Origin: Brumimicrobium salinarum
Lineage (GTDB): Bacteria; Bacteroidota; Bacteroidia; Flavobacteriales_D; Crocinitomicaceae
DNA length: 64,000 bases
Assembly: GCF_002844555.1 (NCBI RefSeq)
Contig: NZ_PJNI01000008.1
Span: 1-64,000, forward strand
Reading direction: 5' to 3'
The notes beneath the pieces were generated by a model. The model made no database searches. It saw only the letters and a program-made list of their open reading frames with translations, and was not told the DNA's origin. Of the stretch, positions 18,113 to 27,631 are shown piece by piece; the stretch's first letter is position 1, and each line of letters starts with the position of its first letter. The position numbers were made by a program, and so were the translations under genes.

Positions 18113-19099
18113 TTAAAAAGAAGGACACGAAACAGTTCTGAAGCTTGGTTGTCTTGTTTTACAATTTAAGTCAAATCCAAGCGAAACTTCGTGAGAACCT
18201 CCTGAAACACCATTATTTAATTTTGATACGGTTACATCATAACTGTATCCTACTTTTATCGTTCCTGTATTTACTCCTAGTGAAAGGATGAATGCATCTT
18301 TTGATCTAAACCATGCTCCAGCTGTAAATGCGCCATATTTAACGTATGTTCCTAGCATTAACTCCATAAAACCTTGTTGGTATTGATAGATAAGGTTGGG
18401 CATGATAGAAGTTTCATTAGAATATTGAGATTTTCCACCAAGTCCAATTTTCGCTCCCATGTGTCCTGTTAAACGAATAGGCATTGGACTATCATCTCCA
18501 TTAATCATCGATTCGTTGGGCATGTTTAAGTGATGTCCTGAAACGCCGAAAAAGAAATTTTCTGTAAATCCTACCATTCCTGCAGATGCATCAAAGAAAC
18601 CACGAGAACCTCCACGAGGTACATCATTTGTTCCATAAATAAACCCTCTTCTTGGGTCAATCATATCTCCAAATGTCAGTTTGTCCCAATCAAGAAACTT
18701 TTGGTTCCATGTTGCTTTACCGGCAAACATCATCGTAAACTTTCTGTTTACTTTTAAATGATAATTGTAAATCAAGCTCAAAGTAGTATGGTTAATGGTA
18801 CCTTTACCTTGCTGATCATGCGTTGCAATCACACCAATTCCTCCCGAAATACTTTTCAAATATTGATCATAAGATGCAGAATAAGTGACAAAAGTTCCAG
18901 AAAGCGCAGGCCATTGATTTCTATAGTTAACAGCAAATCTTGGACAACCATGACTTCCAGCAAAAGCCGGATTCAAATATATTGGATTGGCATAGAACTG
19001 CGAAAACTGCGGGTCTTGAGCGTGGGATTTAAAAGACAACTCGCTGAACTGCAAGAAGATCAATATAAATGTTATTATGACGAAATTATACTTAAGCAT
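18113..19099 (-). CDS. PorP/SprF family type IX secretion protein
   Basis: A 328-residue outer-membrane beta-barrel protein. An N-terminal signal peptide (cleavage near SHAQD) is followed by the family opening DPQFSQFYANPIYLNPAFAGS and NYRNQWP, then amphipathic strands ending in VGYSYDVTVSKL and GSHEVSLGF. PorP/SprF proteins bind C-terminal domains of type IX substrates and link them to PorE or the motor. It is adjacent to gldJ (56-base gap) and divergent from porU. Confidence 0.88.
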   Translation of the reverse strand: MLKYNFVIITFILIFLQFSELSFKSHAQDPQFSQFYANPIYLNPAFAGSHGCPRFAVNYRNQWPALSGTFVTYSASYDQYLKSISGGIGVIATHDQQGKGTINHTTLSLIYNYHLKVNRKFTMMFAGKATWNQKFLDWDKLTFGDMIDPRRGFIYGTNDVPRGGSRGFFDASAGMVGFTENFFFGVSGHHLNMPNESMINGDDSPMPIRLTGHMGAKIGLGGKSQYSNETSIMPNLIYQYQQGFMELMLGTYVKYGAFTAGAWFRSKDAFILSLGVNTGTIKVGYSYDVTVSKLNNGVSGGSHEVSLGFDLNCKTRQPSFRTVSCPSF

Positions 19100-19278
19100 A
19101 GTCTATTTTTACAATAATACACAAACAACTGTCAATTTTACGAAAAAAATCTCGCATAGTTACAAAAAAAGAGGAAAGTTTTAAAATATGTTAAGGAACT
19201 CATCGTTTAAACAATTGAAAAAACTTAATTTAATGCATTCTTTTTTTAAACTTTGCAGTTTATATTATTATACAGAAA

Positions 19279-22200
19279 ATGAATAACATATTAATACGCT
19301 TCTTATTGCTAATTTTTACTGCTTCAGTTTCATATGTGGGGATTGCCCAAGATGAAATTCAACTTGATTTAAAATGGAATGATACGTTAGCAAAAATGAC
19401 TATTGGTAGCCAAATCGTAGAATACCCAAATCTTAAAAGTTCTTTTGTTAGCGAAAATGAATTTTTGTTTATACACAAATTTAAAAGGGCTAATTCAAAT
19501 ACAGCGCATGATTTTAGTCTGGTATCCTATCAAACAAGTCAATTGACCAATAAAGAAAAGCTGTTTTTACACAACGCCAATATTGAAGTTTCTTCAGCAC
19601 CGATAATTCGTGTAAAAAATAATAGTGATTTTAAAAATTACTACGCAAATGTTTCTTTTGTTCCATTTGTAAATGTAAACGGCGTTATTCAAAAAATAAC
19701 TTCAATAACCTTAAAGCAAATTTCCGCACCTATATATGAAACTAAGTCTGCTTCATTTGCAAGTGCTTCTGTTTTAAAAAACGGTTCAGGAGAGTGGTAT
19801 AAAATTAAAGTAAAGACAAACGGTATTTACAAAATAGATTATGATTTTTTAAAGAATATAGGTGTAAATGTTGATCAACTTAATCCTGATCATTTGAATA
19901 TTTATGGGAATGGATTTGGAAAGTTGCCAGAATCGAATGCTGAGTATAGGCCGGATGATCTTTTAAAGAATGATATTTCAGTTGTTGATGGAGGTGATGG
20001 ATCTTTTGATGCGGGAGATTATTTGTTGTTTTATGGACGAGGTCCGCATAAATGGGAGGCCAAGAATAACCGTTTTCAGCGATTATTAAACATTTATGCT
20101 AATTATTCTGTTTACTATATTAATATAAATAGTAATTCTATTCCTGCTCGAATTTCAAATGCCGTCATGTCTAGCAACACTCCAACACATGTTGTAACAG
20201 ATTATAATTCTTTTGCAATACATGAAAAAGAACTTGTGAATTTGATGAAAACAGGGCAACGTTGGTATGGAGAAAAATTTGATGCCAATCTGACTCAAAA
20301 CTTTTCTATTCAAATACCGCATTTGAACCCAAATAAACCAGCTAGCTTACGTGCTTATATGGCTGCAAAAAATGGTGGAGGTACAACAGGTTTTCGTGTT
20401 CAATATAATTCAACGACAATAGGCTCAGCTTCTATCGGAGCTTCCAATGACGATAGTTTTTCACGGGCTGGTTTCTTAACCTCTCCTTCTGGTTTTAACC
20501 CTTCGTCAAGCAATTTTAGTTTGAGGGTTAATTTTACGCGCTCCAACCCATCCGATGAGGGTTATCTTGATTTTTTAGAAGTAAATGCAAGAAGTTATTT
20601 GACTTATTTTGATGGAATGTCTTTTAGAGATCTTGAATCAGTCGGTGTTGGAAATATTGCAGAGATGCAAATTAGCAGTTTCCCAAGTAATGGAAAAGTA
20701 TGGGAGGTCACCCAACCGAATACACCAAAGTTAGTTACTGGTTCTGCTAGTGGTGGCACCTATAATTTTAGTTTTGCAGCTGATAGTTTACGTACCTTTG
20801 TCGCTTTTGCCTCACAATTCAACAGTCCAGAATATATTGGAAAAGTTGCACATCAAAACTTGCATGGACTTCCTGCTGCCGATTATTTAATTGTAACGCA
20901 CCCAAATTTTCTTAGTCAAGCGAACCGTTTAGCAACTTTGCATGAAGGTAAAGGACTTTCTGTTCATGTTGTGACAACAACCCAGGTTTATAATGAATTT
21001 TCTGGTGGAACTCAAGACCCAACAGCTATAAAGTATTTCGCTAAGATGTTTTATGATCGAGCAGGAGCTGATGTTTCTTTGAGACCTAAGTACCTTTTGT
21101 TATTTGGAGATGGTACATACGATCCGCTTTCACGAATTGCCAATAACAATTACATGGTTCCGGTTTATGAGACGTTAAACTCTGAGAATTATACTTCAGC
21201 TATTGTTTCTGATGATTATTTTGGCTTTTTAGATGATTCAGAAGAGTTTTCTCCTTCTGATTTGCTCGATATTGCTGTAGGACGACTTGTTGCCACTTCA
21301 AAATCTGACGCTATAACTTTGGTCAATAAAATCGAGCATTACATGAAAAATGGTTCAATGCTTTATTCATCCAATAATCTGCTGTGTGGAGAAGATGGAT
21401 ACATTTCAACTCATGGTGATTGGAGACTCAAATATACTTTAATTGCAGATGATGAAGAAAGTGGATATTTCATCAATCAAGATTTGGAACCCGCTTCTAT
21501 TTATGTTGATGCAAACCATCCTGAAATGAACGTAAAAAAGATTTATGCTGATGCTTACCCACAAATTACAACTGCAGGAGGAGAACGATATCCCGAAGTA
21601 AACAATGAAATTAATAGAAGTATTGAATCTGGATCATTAGTAACATGTTATGTTGGACATGGTAATTCCGAAAGTGCCGCACAAGAGAGAATCATGTCAA
21701 TCGGTTCTGTCCAGGAGTATGAAAATATTGATAAACTTACCTTATTTGTTTCTGCTACCTGTGAATTTGCTCGTATTGATGATAATGAGTTGGTTTCTAT
21801 TGGTGAATGGATGGCCTTGAATGAAGTTGGTGGTGCGATTGCTTTGATGACGACAACACGTGCAGTCTATTTTTCTACAAATTCTGTCACCACTAAGCAG
21901 TTTTTTGAAAATGTATTTACCCGAGATGCTTCAGGAAAACCATTAACCTTTGGAGAGATTATTTTAAGAACAAAAAACGGTGTTACGGGATCGTCTAACA
22001 ATAAAAGAAGCTTTATGCTACTCGGTGATCCTGCTTTGGAAATTGCGCTTCCCTATGAAAATATTGTATTGGATTCCATAAATAGTTTAGATGTAAATTT
22101 AGTAACTGATACAATTCGCGCTTTATCTAAAGTTAATATGAAAGGACATGTAGAGGATCAATATGGCAACCTTTTAACTGGTTTTAATGGTTTTGTTCAG

Positions 22201-23139
22201 CCTTCTGTTTATGATAAACCTGCATCTAGAGCTACATTAGGACAAGATGCTTTGTCACCAGTGATTCCCTTTTCACAACAAGACAATATTTTATTTAAAG
22301 GTAAGTCATCCGTTCAAAATGGACGATTTGAGTTTGACTTCATTGTACCGAAAGATATTGATTACAATTATGGAAAAGGAAAAGCTAGTTTTTATTCCTG
22401 GAGTAAGAACAATAATAATGGAGGAGGTTATTCCACTGACTTTTTAATTGGTGGGATTGATACAACGGGATTGAATGATCAGGTAGGACCTGAAATTGAA
22501 ATATATCTTAATGATGATAGTTTTGTAAGTGGCGGAATTACAAATGAATCTCCGGTTTTAATTGCTAATTTATTTGATGAAAGTGGTATTAATACAGTGG
22601 GGAATGGAATTGGCCATGATATTACGATGATTTTAGACGCCAAGACAAGTGAGGCAAAAGTGCTGAATGAATTTTATGAATCTGATTTAGACACCTACAA
22701 AAGTGGTAGTTTGCGTTACCAGATAGGTGATCTCTCACCAGGTTTACATACATTGACATTTAAAGCTTGGGATGTCAATAATAATTCGAGTGAAAAAACA
22801 ATAGAGTTCACGGTTCATGAAGATGAAGATATTGCACTCGATCATGTGCTAAATTACCCGAATCCATTCACTACGCATACCGAGTTTTTCTTTGAGCACA
22901 ATCAAGTTTGTGCAGCATTGGAGACGCAAATTGAAATATATACTGTTACGGGTAGATTGATAAAAACCATTAATAGAACAGTAGAAACAAGAGGGTTTAG
23001 AACTGAAGGTATACCTTGGGACGGAAGGGATGAGTTTGGAGATCAATTAGCTAAAGGAATTTATGTGTATAGAGTTACAGTGAAAAGTCCTGAAGGTGAA
23101 AAAGCCCAAGAAATGCAAAAACTGTATCTTTTGAAGTAA
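19279..23139 (+). CDS. porU: Type IX secretion signal peptidase PorU (C25 gingipain-like)
   Basis: Surface sortase-like peptidase that removes C-terminal sorting domains and attaches cargo to lipopolysaccharide. The 1286-residue length is in the family range. Signal peptide residues 1-23 (GIAQ/DEIQ). The peptidase C25 domain spans about residues 535-925, with YLLLFGDGTYDP, the catalytic His794 in CYVGHGNS and the catalytic Cys828 in SATCEFARIDD. The last ~95 residues (LNYPNPFTTHTEFFF, GIYVYRVTVKS, KLYLLK) form a type A-like sorting domain. It sits beside porV, its shuttle partner, as in other gliding Bacteroidota. Confidence 0.95.
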   Translation: MNNILIRFLLLIFTASVSYVGIAQDEIQLDLKWNDTLAKMTIGSQIVEYPNLKSSFVSENEFLFIHKFKRANSNTAHDFSLVSYQTSQLTNKEKLFLHNANIEVSSAPIIRVKNNSDFKNYYANVSFVPFVNVNGVIQKITSITLKQISAPIYETKSASFASASVLKNGSGEWYKIKVKTNGIYKIDYDFLKNIGVNVDQLNPDHLNIYGNGFGKLPESNAEYRPDDLLKNDISVVDGGDGSFDAGDYLLFYGRGPHKWEAKNNRFQRLLNIYANYSVYYININSNSIPARISNAVMSSNTPTHVVTDYNSFAIHEKELVNLMKTGQRWYGEKFDANLTQNFSIQIPHLNPNKPASLRAYMAAKNGGGTTGFRVQYNSTTIGSASIGASNDDSFSRAGFLTSPSGFNPSSSNFSLRVNFTRSNPSDEGYLDFLEVNARSYLTYFDGMSFRDLESVGVGNIAEMQISSFPSNGKVWEVTQPNTPKLVTGSASGGTYNFSFAADSLRTFVAFASQFNSPEYIGKVAHQNLHGLPAADYLIVTHPNFLSQANRLATLHEGKGLSVHVVTTTQVYNEFSGGTQDPTAIKYFAKMFYDRAGADVSLRPKYLLLFGDGTYDPLSRIANNNYMVPVYETLNSENYTSAIVSDDYFGFLDDSEEFSPSDLLDIAVGRLVATSKSDAITLVNKIEHYMKNGSMLYSSNNLLCGEDGYISTHGDWRLKYTLIADDEESGYFINQDLEPASIYVDANHPEMNVKKIYADAYPQITTAGGERYPEVNNEINRSIESGSLVTCYVGHGNSESAAQERIMSIGSVQEYENIDKLTLFVSATCEFARIDDNELVSIGEWMALNEVGGAIALMTTTRAVYFSTNSVTTKQFFENVFTRDASGKPLTFGEIILRTKNGVTGSSNNKRSFMLLGDPALEIALPYENIVLDSINSLDVNLVTDTIRALSKVNMKGHVEDQYGNLLTGFNGFVQPSVYDKPASRATLGQDALSPVIPFSQQDNILFKGKSSVQNGRFEFDFIVPKDIDYNYGKGKASFYSWSKNNNNGGGYSTDFLIGGIDTTGLNDQVGPEIEIYLNDDSFVSGGITNESPVLIANLFDESGINTVGNGIGHDITMILDAKTSEAKVLNEFYESDLDTYKSGSLRYQIGDLSPGLHTLTFKAWDVNNNSSEKTIEFTVHEDEDIALDHVLNYPNPFTTHTEFFFEHNQVCAALETQIEIYTVTGRLIKTINRTVETRGFRTEGIPWDGRDEFGDQLAKGIYVYRVTVKSPEGEKAQEMQKLYLLK

Positions 23140-23165
23140 AACACAATAAATTTTTAAGGAATACG

Positions 23166-23173
23166 TATATTTG
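23166..23173 (+). promoter_or_regulatory. porV promoter, -7 element
   Basis: TATATTTG, an exact TAnnTTTG match, in the 95-base gap between porU and porV. It rules out a start at 23175 and supports the ATG at 23235. Confidence 0.55.
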
Positions 23174-23234
23174 TATGCTATTCTATTTTATGGAGAATGT
23201 CGTGCGAAAATTTAAAGCGAGAATACAAACAATA

Positions 23235-24506
23235 ATGATAAAAAAATATTTATTAACTGGAGCAGCTACTTTTTTTGGATTAGCGCTTTTGGCCCAAAGT
23301 GGAAACAAAGCAACAGATGCTGAAGACTTACAATTGAATACGATAACCACATCTGTTCCATTTTTGCAAATTACACCTGATTCACGTTCTGGTGCAATGG
23401 GAGACGTTGGAACGGCATTAAGTCCGACATCGAATTCTTTTTTCTGGAACACCTCCATGTTAGCTTTTACGGAAGAAAAATCAGAGGTCTCTTTGTCGTA
23501 TTCGCCGTGGCTTCAGAATTTAGCATCAGACATTAATTTGTCGCATTTGGCTGGTTTTTATAAAATCAATGATCGAAATGTTGTGGGGGGATCTTTGCGC
23601 TATTTTAGCTTAGGTGAAATCGTATTTACAGATAATGAAGGAAATACAACAATCAAAAATACACCTACAGAGTTTGAAATTCTTGCAGGGTACTCTTTTC
23701 GTTTGAACAATAATTTTTCATTAGGATTGAATGGTAAATTTATTTCTTCAAATTTAACTGCTGGAGTAGCTGTAGAGGGAGCTGAGAGTACCGCAGGATT
23801 GGCAGGTGCTGCAGACCTATCTTTTTCTTATCATAATGACGATGTAAGATATGGAGGTACGAGAGGTGCGCTCGCTTTTGGTATAACCTTAAATAATATT
23901 GGTAATAAAGTATCTTATACCGTTGAAAACGATAGAGATTTTCTACCAACTAATATTAAAATTGGTTCTGCAATGACATTTGATTTTGATGCTTATAATA
24001 GCTTGACTTGGGCGGTTGACTTCTCGAAACTGCTTGTTCCAACACCACCAATAAGGAATAGTCTAACAGGAGAAATAATGTCTGGATACGATCAGAATAT
24101 AGGTGTTGTACCCGGTATGTTACAATCTTTTTATGATGCTCCTGGAGCCTTGGCGAAAGATGATAATGGTGATTATATTCAAAACCCTGATGGCTCGTAT
24201 CAAGTGGTTGAAGGGACAAAGTTTCGTGAGGAATTAAATGAAATCATGATTGGTACAGGTTTAGAGTACTGGTATAACGATCTTTTTGCAGCCCGTGCAG
24301 GTTATTTTTATGAAAACCTTAAAAAAGGAGCAAGACAACACTTAACTTTTGGTATTGGGTTGAAATATAGAATGTTTGGAATTGATTTTTCCTATTTGAC
24401 TTCTCTAAGAAGAAATAATCCTTTGCAAAATACCATTCGTTTTACCCTTAGGTTACATCTAGGTGGCGCGGCAAGTTCAGATAAAGCAAATGTAAAACCA
24501 CAATAA
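23235..24506 (+). CDS. porV: Type IX secretion outer-membrane protein PorV (LptO)
   Basis: A 14-strand-type FadL-like barrel that carries substrates from the SprA translocon to PorU. I chose the ATG at 23235 because it begins a clean signal peptide (MIKKYLLTGAATFFGLALLA). A longer in-frame version from 23175 would start next to the -7 box. The mature 400-residue part has the family opening PFLQITPDSRSGAMGDVGTA, NSFFWNTS and SYSPWL, and ends with FGIGLKYRMFGIDFSY. It follows porU, and its stop overlaps the ispF start by one base (TAATG), so ispF is translationally coupled. Confidence 0.93.
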   Translation: MIKKYLLTGAATFFGLALLAQSGNKATDAEDLQLNTITTSVPFLQITPDSRSGAMGDVGTALSPTSNSFFWNTSMLAFTEEKSEVSLSYSPWLQNLASDINLSHLAGFYKINDRNVVGGSLRYFSLGEIVFTDNEGNTTIKNTPTEFEILAGYSFRLNNNFSLGLNGKFISSNLTAGVAVEGAESTAGLAGAADLSFSYHNDDVRYGGTRGALAFGITLNNIGNKVSYTVENDRDFLPTNIKIGSAMTFDFDAYNSLTWAVDFSKLLVPTPPIRNSLTGEIMSGYDQNIGVVPGMLQSFYDAPGALAKDDNGDYIQNPDGSYQVVEGTKFREELNEIMIGTGLEYWYNDLFAARAGYFYENLKKGARQHLTFGIGLKYRMFGIDFSYLTSLRRNNPLQNTIRFTLRLHLGGAASSDKANVKPQ

Positions 24507-24985
24507 TGAAAATTAAAATTGGTTTTGGTGTCGACGTGCATCAACTCGTTCAAAATCGAGATCTTGTTATTGGAGGTGTGAAAATTCCAGCAGAACTTGG
24601 TGCTTTAGGACATTCTGACGCAGATGTTTTACTTCACTCAATTTGTGATGCTATGCTTGGCGCACTTAATTTAAGAGATATTGGTTATCATTTTTCGGAT
24701 CAAGACCCAAAGTATAAAGACATCGATTCAAAAATCTTATTGCGAGAAACTTTTCTATTAGTTAAGGATAAAGGCTTTGTTTTAGGTAATCTTGACGCAA
24801 CTGTTATCCTTGAAAAACCAAAGGTAAATCCGCATATTCCTGAAATGCAAAAGGTAATTGCAGAATTGCTTGAAACTGAATTAGAAAATGTTTCAATTAA
24901 GGCGACAACACATGAAAAAGTCGATTCCTTCGGACAACAAAAGGCAGTGAAAGCTTATGTTGTTTGTTTACTAGAGAAGGCCTAA
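24506..24985 (+). CDS. ispF: 2-C-methyl-D-erythritol 2,4-cyclodiphosphate synthase
   Basis: MEP-pathway enzyme forming the cyclic diphosphate intermediate of isoprenoid synthesis. Standard 159 residues. Metal ligands are seen in GFGVDVHQL (Asp10, His12) and the following His in LGHSDADVLLHSI, and the tail KATTHEKVDSFGQQKAV is the family signature. It is linked by a one-base overlap to porV, an odd functional pairing but a shared transcript. Confidence 0.96.
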   Translation: MKIKIGFGVDVHQLVQNRDLVIGGVKIPAELGALGHSDADVLLHSICDAMLGALNLRDIGYHFSDQDPKYKDIDSKILLRETFLLVKDKGFVLGNLDATVILEKPKVNPHIPEMQKVIAELLETELENVSIKATTHEKVDSFGQQKAVKAYVVCLLEKA

Positions 24986-25054
24986 CCTAAAATTTATATC
25001 GAATTTTTCAAACCGGAATTAAACACATTCATTTTGGTTTTTCTTGTGTAGAAA

Positions 25055-25918
25055 TTACCAGTCATCTGGAACCACAAAAATAACCTCTGAATTCTCAAGG
25101 ATAAGTAATTGGGGGTTAACTAAAGGTATATTTAAGTCTATGGTTGTAAAACTCACTTCGTTTATTGAAGTAGTTTGAGTAGCAGAGAGCCAATTTGGAC
25201 GCTCTAAAACTCCGAGGACAGGCTTAGTCAAGTTTTGCGCTTCAGATTGATAAACATAGCGTTTGGGTATTTTCTGACATATTTTATTGTTGGTTTTAAC
25301 ATTGTTGGTAAAGAAAATTCCTTTTAAAAACAAATATGAAACATCAATATTTTTATTGATCTTATGGAATACCGACTTACTTTTTCCCAACGGAAGCTGA
25401 TGTTGAAGTACTTTTTCTAACTTTAAACCTAAATGATCCTTTTTACGCGGCCCAATCCAGTTTGAAGGTAAATCTGGGCGATGCTTATCGCTAAGTAAAT
25501 AATATTTTACCGCACACTCTAAGTGGATTACCTGATGTTCATACGCTATAATAAAGTCTATTTCACCAATCGTTGTTTTATTATCTATAATTTGATGATT
25601 TTGTAATAACAACGTAATTGGTCTAAATGTCTGAAAAAAATAGGAGAGCAATGCTTCTGCATAAAAACCGAGTCTTTTATTTTTCTTTCGGTGAAGAAAA
25701 ACTTCAAGCGGTTTTGGGTTTTGATCAAGCTCAATAAAATAAGTTTGTGCACGCACTTTCCATTCTTCTTGTAATTCAAAAGGAAATAAAGCATATGATG
25801 ATAGACTATATTGATGAGAAAGCGGTGAAGTAGAGAATAAAAGCCAATACAAGTCTTTGACCATTATGTTTTTTAAAGAGATTTCATCATTAATCTTCAT
25901 AATTGTTAAGATAGACAA
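25055..25918 (-). CDS. DUF1853 family protein (predicted nuclease fold)
   Basis: A 287-residue protein with the DUF1853 core GEIDFIIAYEHQVIHLECAVKYYL (quoted as EIDFII then HLECAVKY). The D...E-x-(A)VK arrangement resembles a PD-(D/E)XK fold. C-terminal part contains KGIFFTNN and RPNWLS. No signal or membrane segment. It is divergent from the small gene at 26061. Function unknown. Confidence 0.65.
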   Translation of the reverse strand: MSILTIMKINDEISLKNIMVKDLYWLLFSTSPLSHQYSLSSYALFPFELQEEWKVRAQTYFIELDQNPKPLEVFLHRKKNKRLGFYAEALLSYFFQTFRPITLLLQNHQIIDNKTTIGEIDFIIAYEHQVIHLECAVKYYLLSDKHRPDLPSNWIGPRKKDHLGLKLEKVLQHQLPLGKSKSVFHKINKNIDVSYLFLKGIFFTNNVKTNNKICQKIPKRYVYQSEAQNLTKPVLGVLERPNWLSATQTTSINEVSFTTIDLNIPLVNPQLLILENSEVIFVVPDDW

Positions 25919-26006
25919 ATCCGGCTAAAAATTCAGTAAAAAAGAAATAATTATTATTTCTGTTGATTAAACATTTTCATATTTAAAATTTAAAAACCTT
26001 TTATTT

Positions 26007-26036
26007 TTGTGAATCCTAATTGAATTGATATTTTTG
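26007..26036 (+). promoter_or_regulatory. Promoter of the 26061 operon
   Basis: TTG (26007-26009), a 19-base spacer and TATTTTTG (26029-26036): a full match to the Bacteroidota -33/-7 pattern, 25 bases before the ATG at 26061. Confidence 0.7.
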
Positions 26037-26060
26037 TGCTGAATTTACAAATCGATAGAT

Positions 26061-26321
26061 ATGAGAATTGTTGATACCATACCGCACGAGCGCTTCAAGA
26101 TTCAAATTTTTTCCTATAATGGTAAATATACCGTAAAAATTGAATTAGGACAATTCGAGCAAAGTTATAAAATAGGTGAGCTTGATGTCATGGGATTGGC
26201 AGATGTAAAAGCCATGATTACAACAGAGTTCCTTAATAATTGTCTCAAAAGATTTGTAGACATGCGAACAGATTGGAATGAATCTTTTAAAAATAAAAAT
26301 ACAAACATTACAAATAAATAA
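26061..26321 (+). CDS. Small conserved hypothetical protein
   Basis: 86 residues, beta-rich N-terminus (FKIQIFSYNGKYTVKIELGQFEQSYKI) and a helical C-terminal half. Cytosolic. Preceded by a strong promoter and followed after 4 bases by the lipoprotein gene, so both are co-transcribed. I know of no function. Confidence 0.65.
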   Translation: MRIVDTIPHERFKIQIFSYNGKYTVKIELGQFEQSYKIGELDVMGLADVKAMITTEFLNNCLKRFVDMRTDWNESFKNKNTNITNK

Positions 26322-26325
26322 ACCC

Positions 26326-26985
26326 ATGAAAAATATACTTTTAATTTCTACTTTAATTCTTGGATCAGTTGCTTTTTTTACATCTTGTAACAATTCAAAT
26401 AATGAAAATGTAAAAAATGAAACACCTGTTAAAGTAGTAGAGAAAAAACAAATGGGAGAAGGTGAAACAGGTATTGCAATGGCCTACTACCACCAAGATA
26501 GTATTGCTACTCAATTTGGTTTTTACAGAGAAATTGATTCTGTTCTTAAATCAAAAGAGCTTAATTTCCAAAAGGAGTTAGAGAGAAAATACCGTGCTTA
26601 TCAAGCTTATGAAGCGGATGTACAAAAAAGAATGGAAGCCAATGAAATTACAGGTTATCAAATTGAAGATATCCAACGAACAGCTATGGAAAAGCAACAG
26701 GCTATTCAACAGTTTGAACAACAGCGTGGTGCTGCACTTCAAAAAGAGTCAATGGAATACCAAACCGCACTAATGAACAAAATTGCTGAAGCTGGAAAAG
26801 AATTCTCTAATAAAAAGGACATAGATTTATTGTTTTTTTATCAAAAAGGTGGTCAGATTACGTTTATTAATAACGCCTATGATGTGACAGATGAATTTAT
26901 CAATTTCTTGAACGACAGAGAAGAAGAATTGATGTCTGGTTTTGAAGATGAGGTGGAAGCCATCCAAGAAGTAGAAGAGAATTAA
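26326..26985 (+). CDS. Lipoprotein with Skp/OmpH-like coiled coil
   Basis: The start at 26326 is chosen because it opens a lipoprotein signal (MKNILLISTLILGSVAFFTSC, lipobox FTSC). An earlier in-frame ATG at 26278 overlaps the previous gene. The 219-residue product has a long charged helical hairpin (about residues 70-165, LNFQKELERKYRAYQAYEAD and similar) followed by FYQKGGQITFINNAYDVTDEFINFLN, which resembles the end of OmpH/Skp family chaperones. Likely a periplasmic lipid-anchored chaperone-like protein. Second gene of the operon starting at 26061. Confidence 0.8.
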   Translation: MKNILLISTLILGSVAFFTSCNNSNNENVKNETPVKVVEKKQMGEGETGIAMAYYHQDSIATQFGFYREIDSVLKSKELNFQKELERKYRAYQAYEADVQKRMEANEITGYQIEDIQRTAMEKQQAIQQFEQQRGAALQKESMEYQTALMNKIAEAGKEFSNKKDIDLLFFYQKGGQITFINNAYDVTDEFINFLNDREEELMSGFEDEVEAIQEVEEN

Positions 26986-27024
26986 TATTATTTTCTTTCC
27001 CATTCATTAAAAAGCGCAGAAAGA

Positions 27025-27576
27025 ATGTTTATTGCCCAAGAAAAATTAAAAAACAATATTGCAGAATATGTTATCTATATGTACCAAGTGGAGGATATGG
27101 TTAGGGCGTATCAGTTTAATATTGAGCAAATTCGGGCGAATATAATACGTCCACAAATTAAGAGTGAATCTTTTGAAAATGAGGCCGTAACTTGGTATCA
27201 AGATATAATCGATGAAATGAAGTCGCGAGGTTTAGAAAAAAAAGGCCACTTGCATCGTTTAGGAGAGGTTATAACCGAACTCATTTATCTGCATAATACC
27301 TTGAAGGATGTAGTTAAAGACAAAAAATACCTTGATTTATTAAGTGCAGCAGATGAAAACATTGAGGCTTTTCAAAAGAAAAGTGATCTTGGTGATTTAA
27401 ACCTGGTAGAGGTTTGTTTTCAAGCACTGTATATGAAACTTTTACTAAAGTTGAAAGGGCAGGAAATTAATGCTGAGTCAGAAAAAGCTTTTGATACAAT
27501 GCGCATAATTTTAGCATATCTCACTAAGGCTTATCATAAAATGAAAGCAGGTGATATGAGTATGTTTGAACAGTAG
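27025..27576 (+). CDS. DUF4924 family protein
   Basis: 183 residues, all-helical. The opening FIAQEKLKNNIAEYVIYMYQVEDMVRAY matches, from memory, the Bacteroidota-specific DUF4924 family (quoted as IAEYVIYMYQVEDM). Cytosolic. It lies 39 bases after the OmpH-like lipoprotein gene and may share its transcript. Function unknown. Confidence 0.7.
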   Translation: MFIAQEKLKNNIAEYVIYMYQVEDMVRAYQFNIEQIRANIIRPQIKSESFENEAVTWYQDIIDEMKSRGLEKKGHLHRLGEVITELIYLHNTLKDVVKDKKYLDLLSAADENIEAFQKKSDLGDLNLVEVCFQALYMKLLLKLKGQEINAESEKAFDTMRIILAYLTKAYHKMKAGDMSMFEQ

Positions 27577-27631
27577 CCATAAAATTATATGATGAGCCAG
27601 GTTTTTTGAGACTTTTTTCTTTACTTACAGA

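Noticed and set aside
23175-23234. Earlier start for porV
   Set aside because: Lies right after the -7 box TATATTTG, and the signal peptide begins at 23235.
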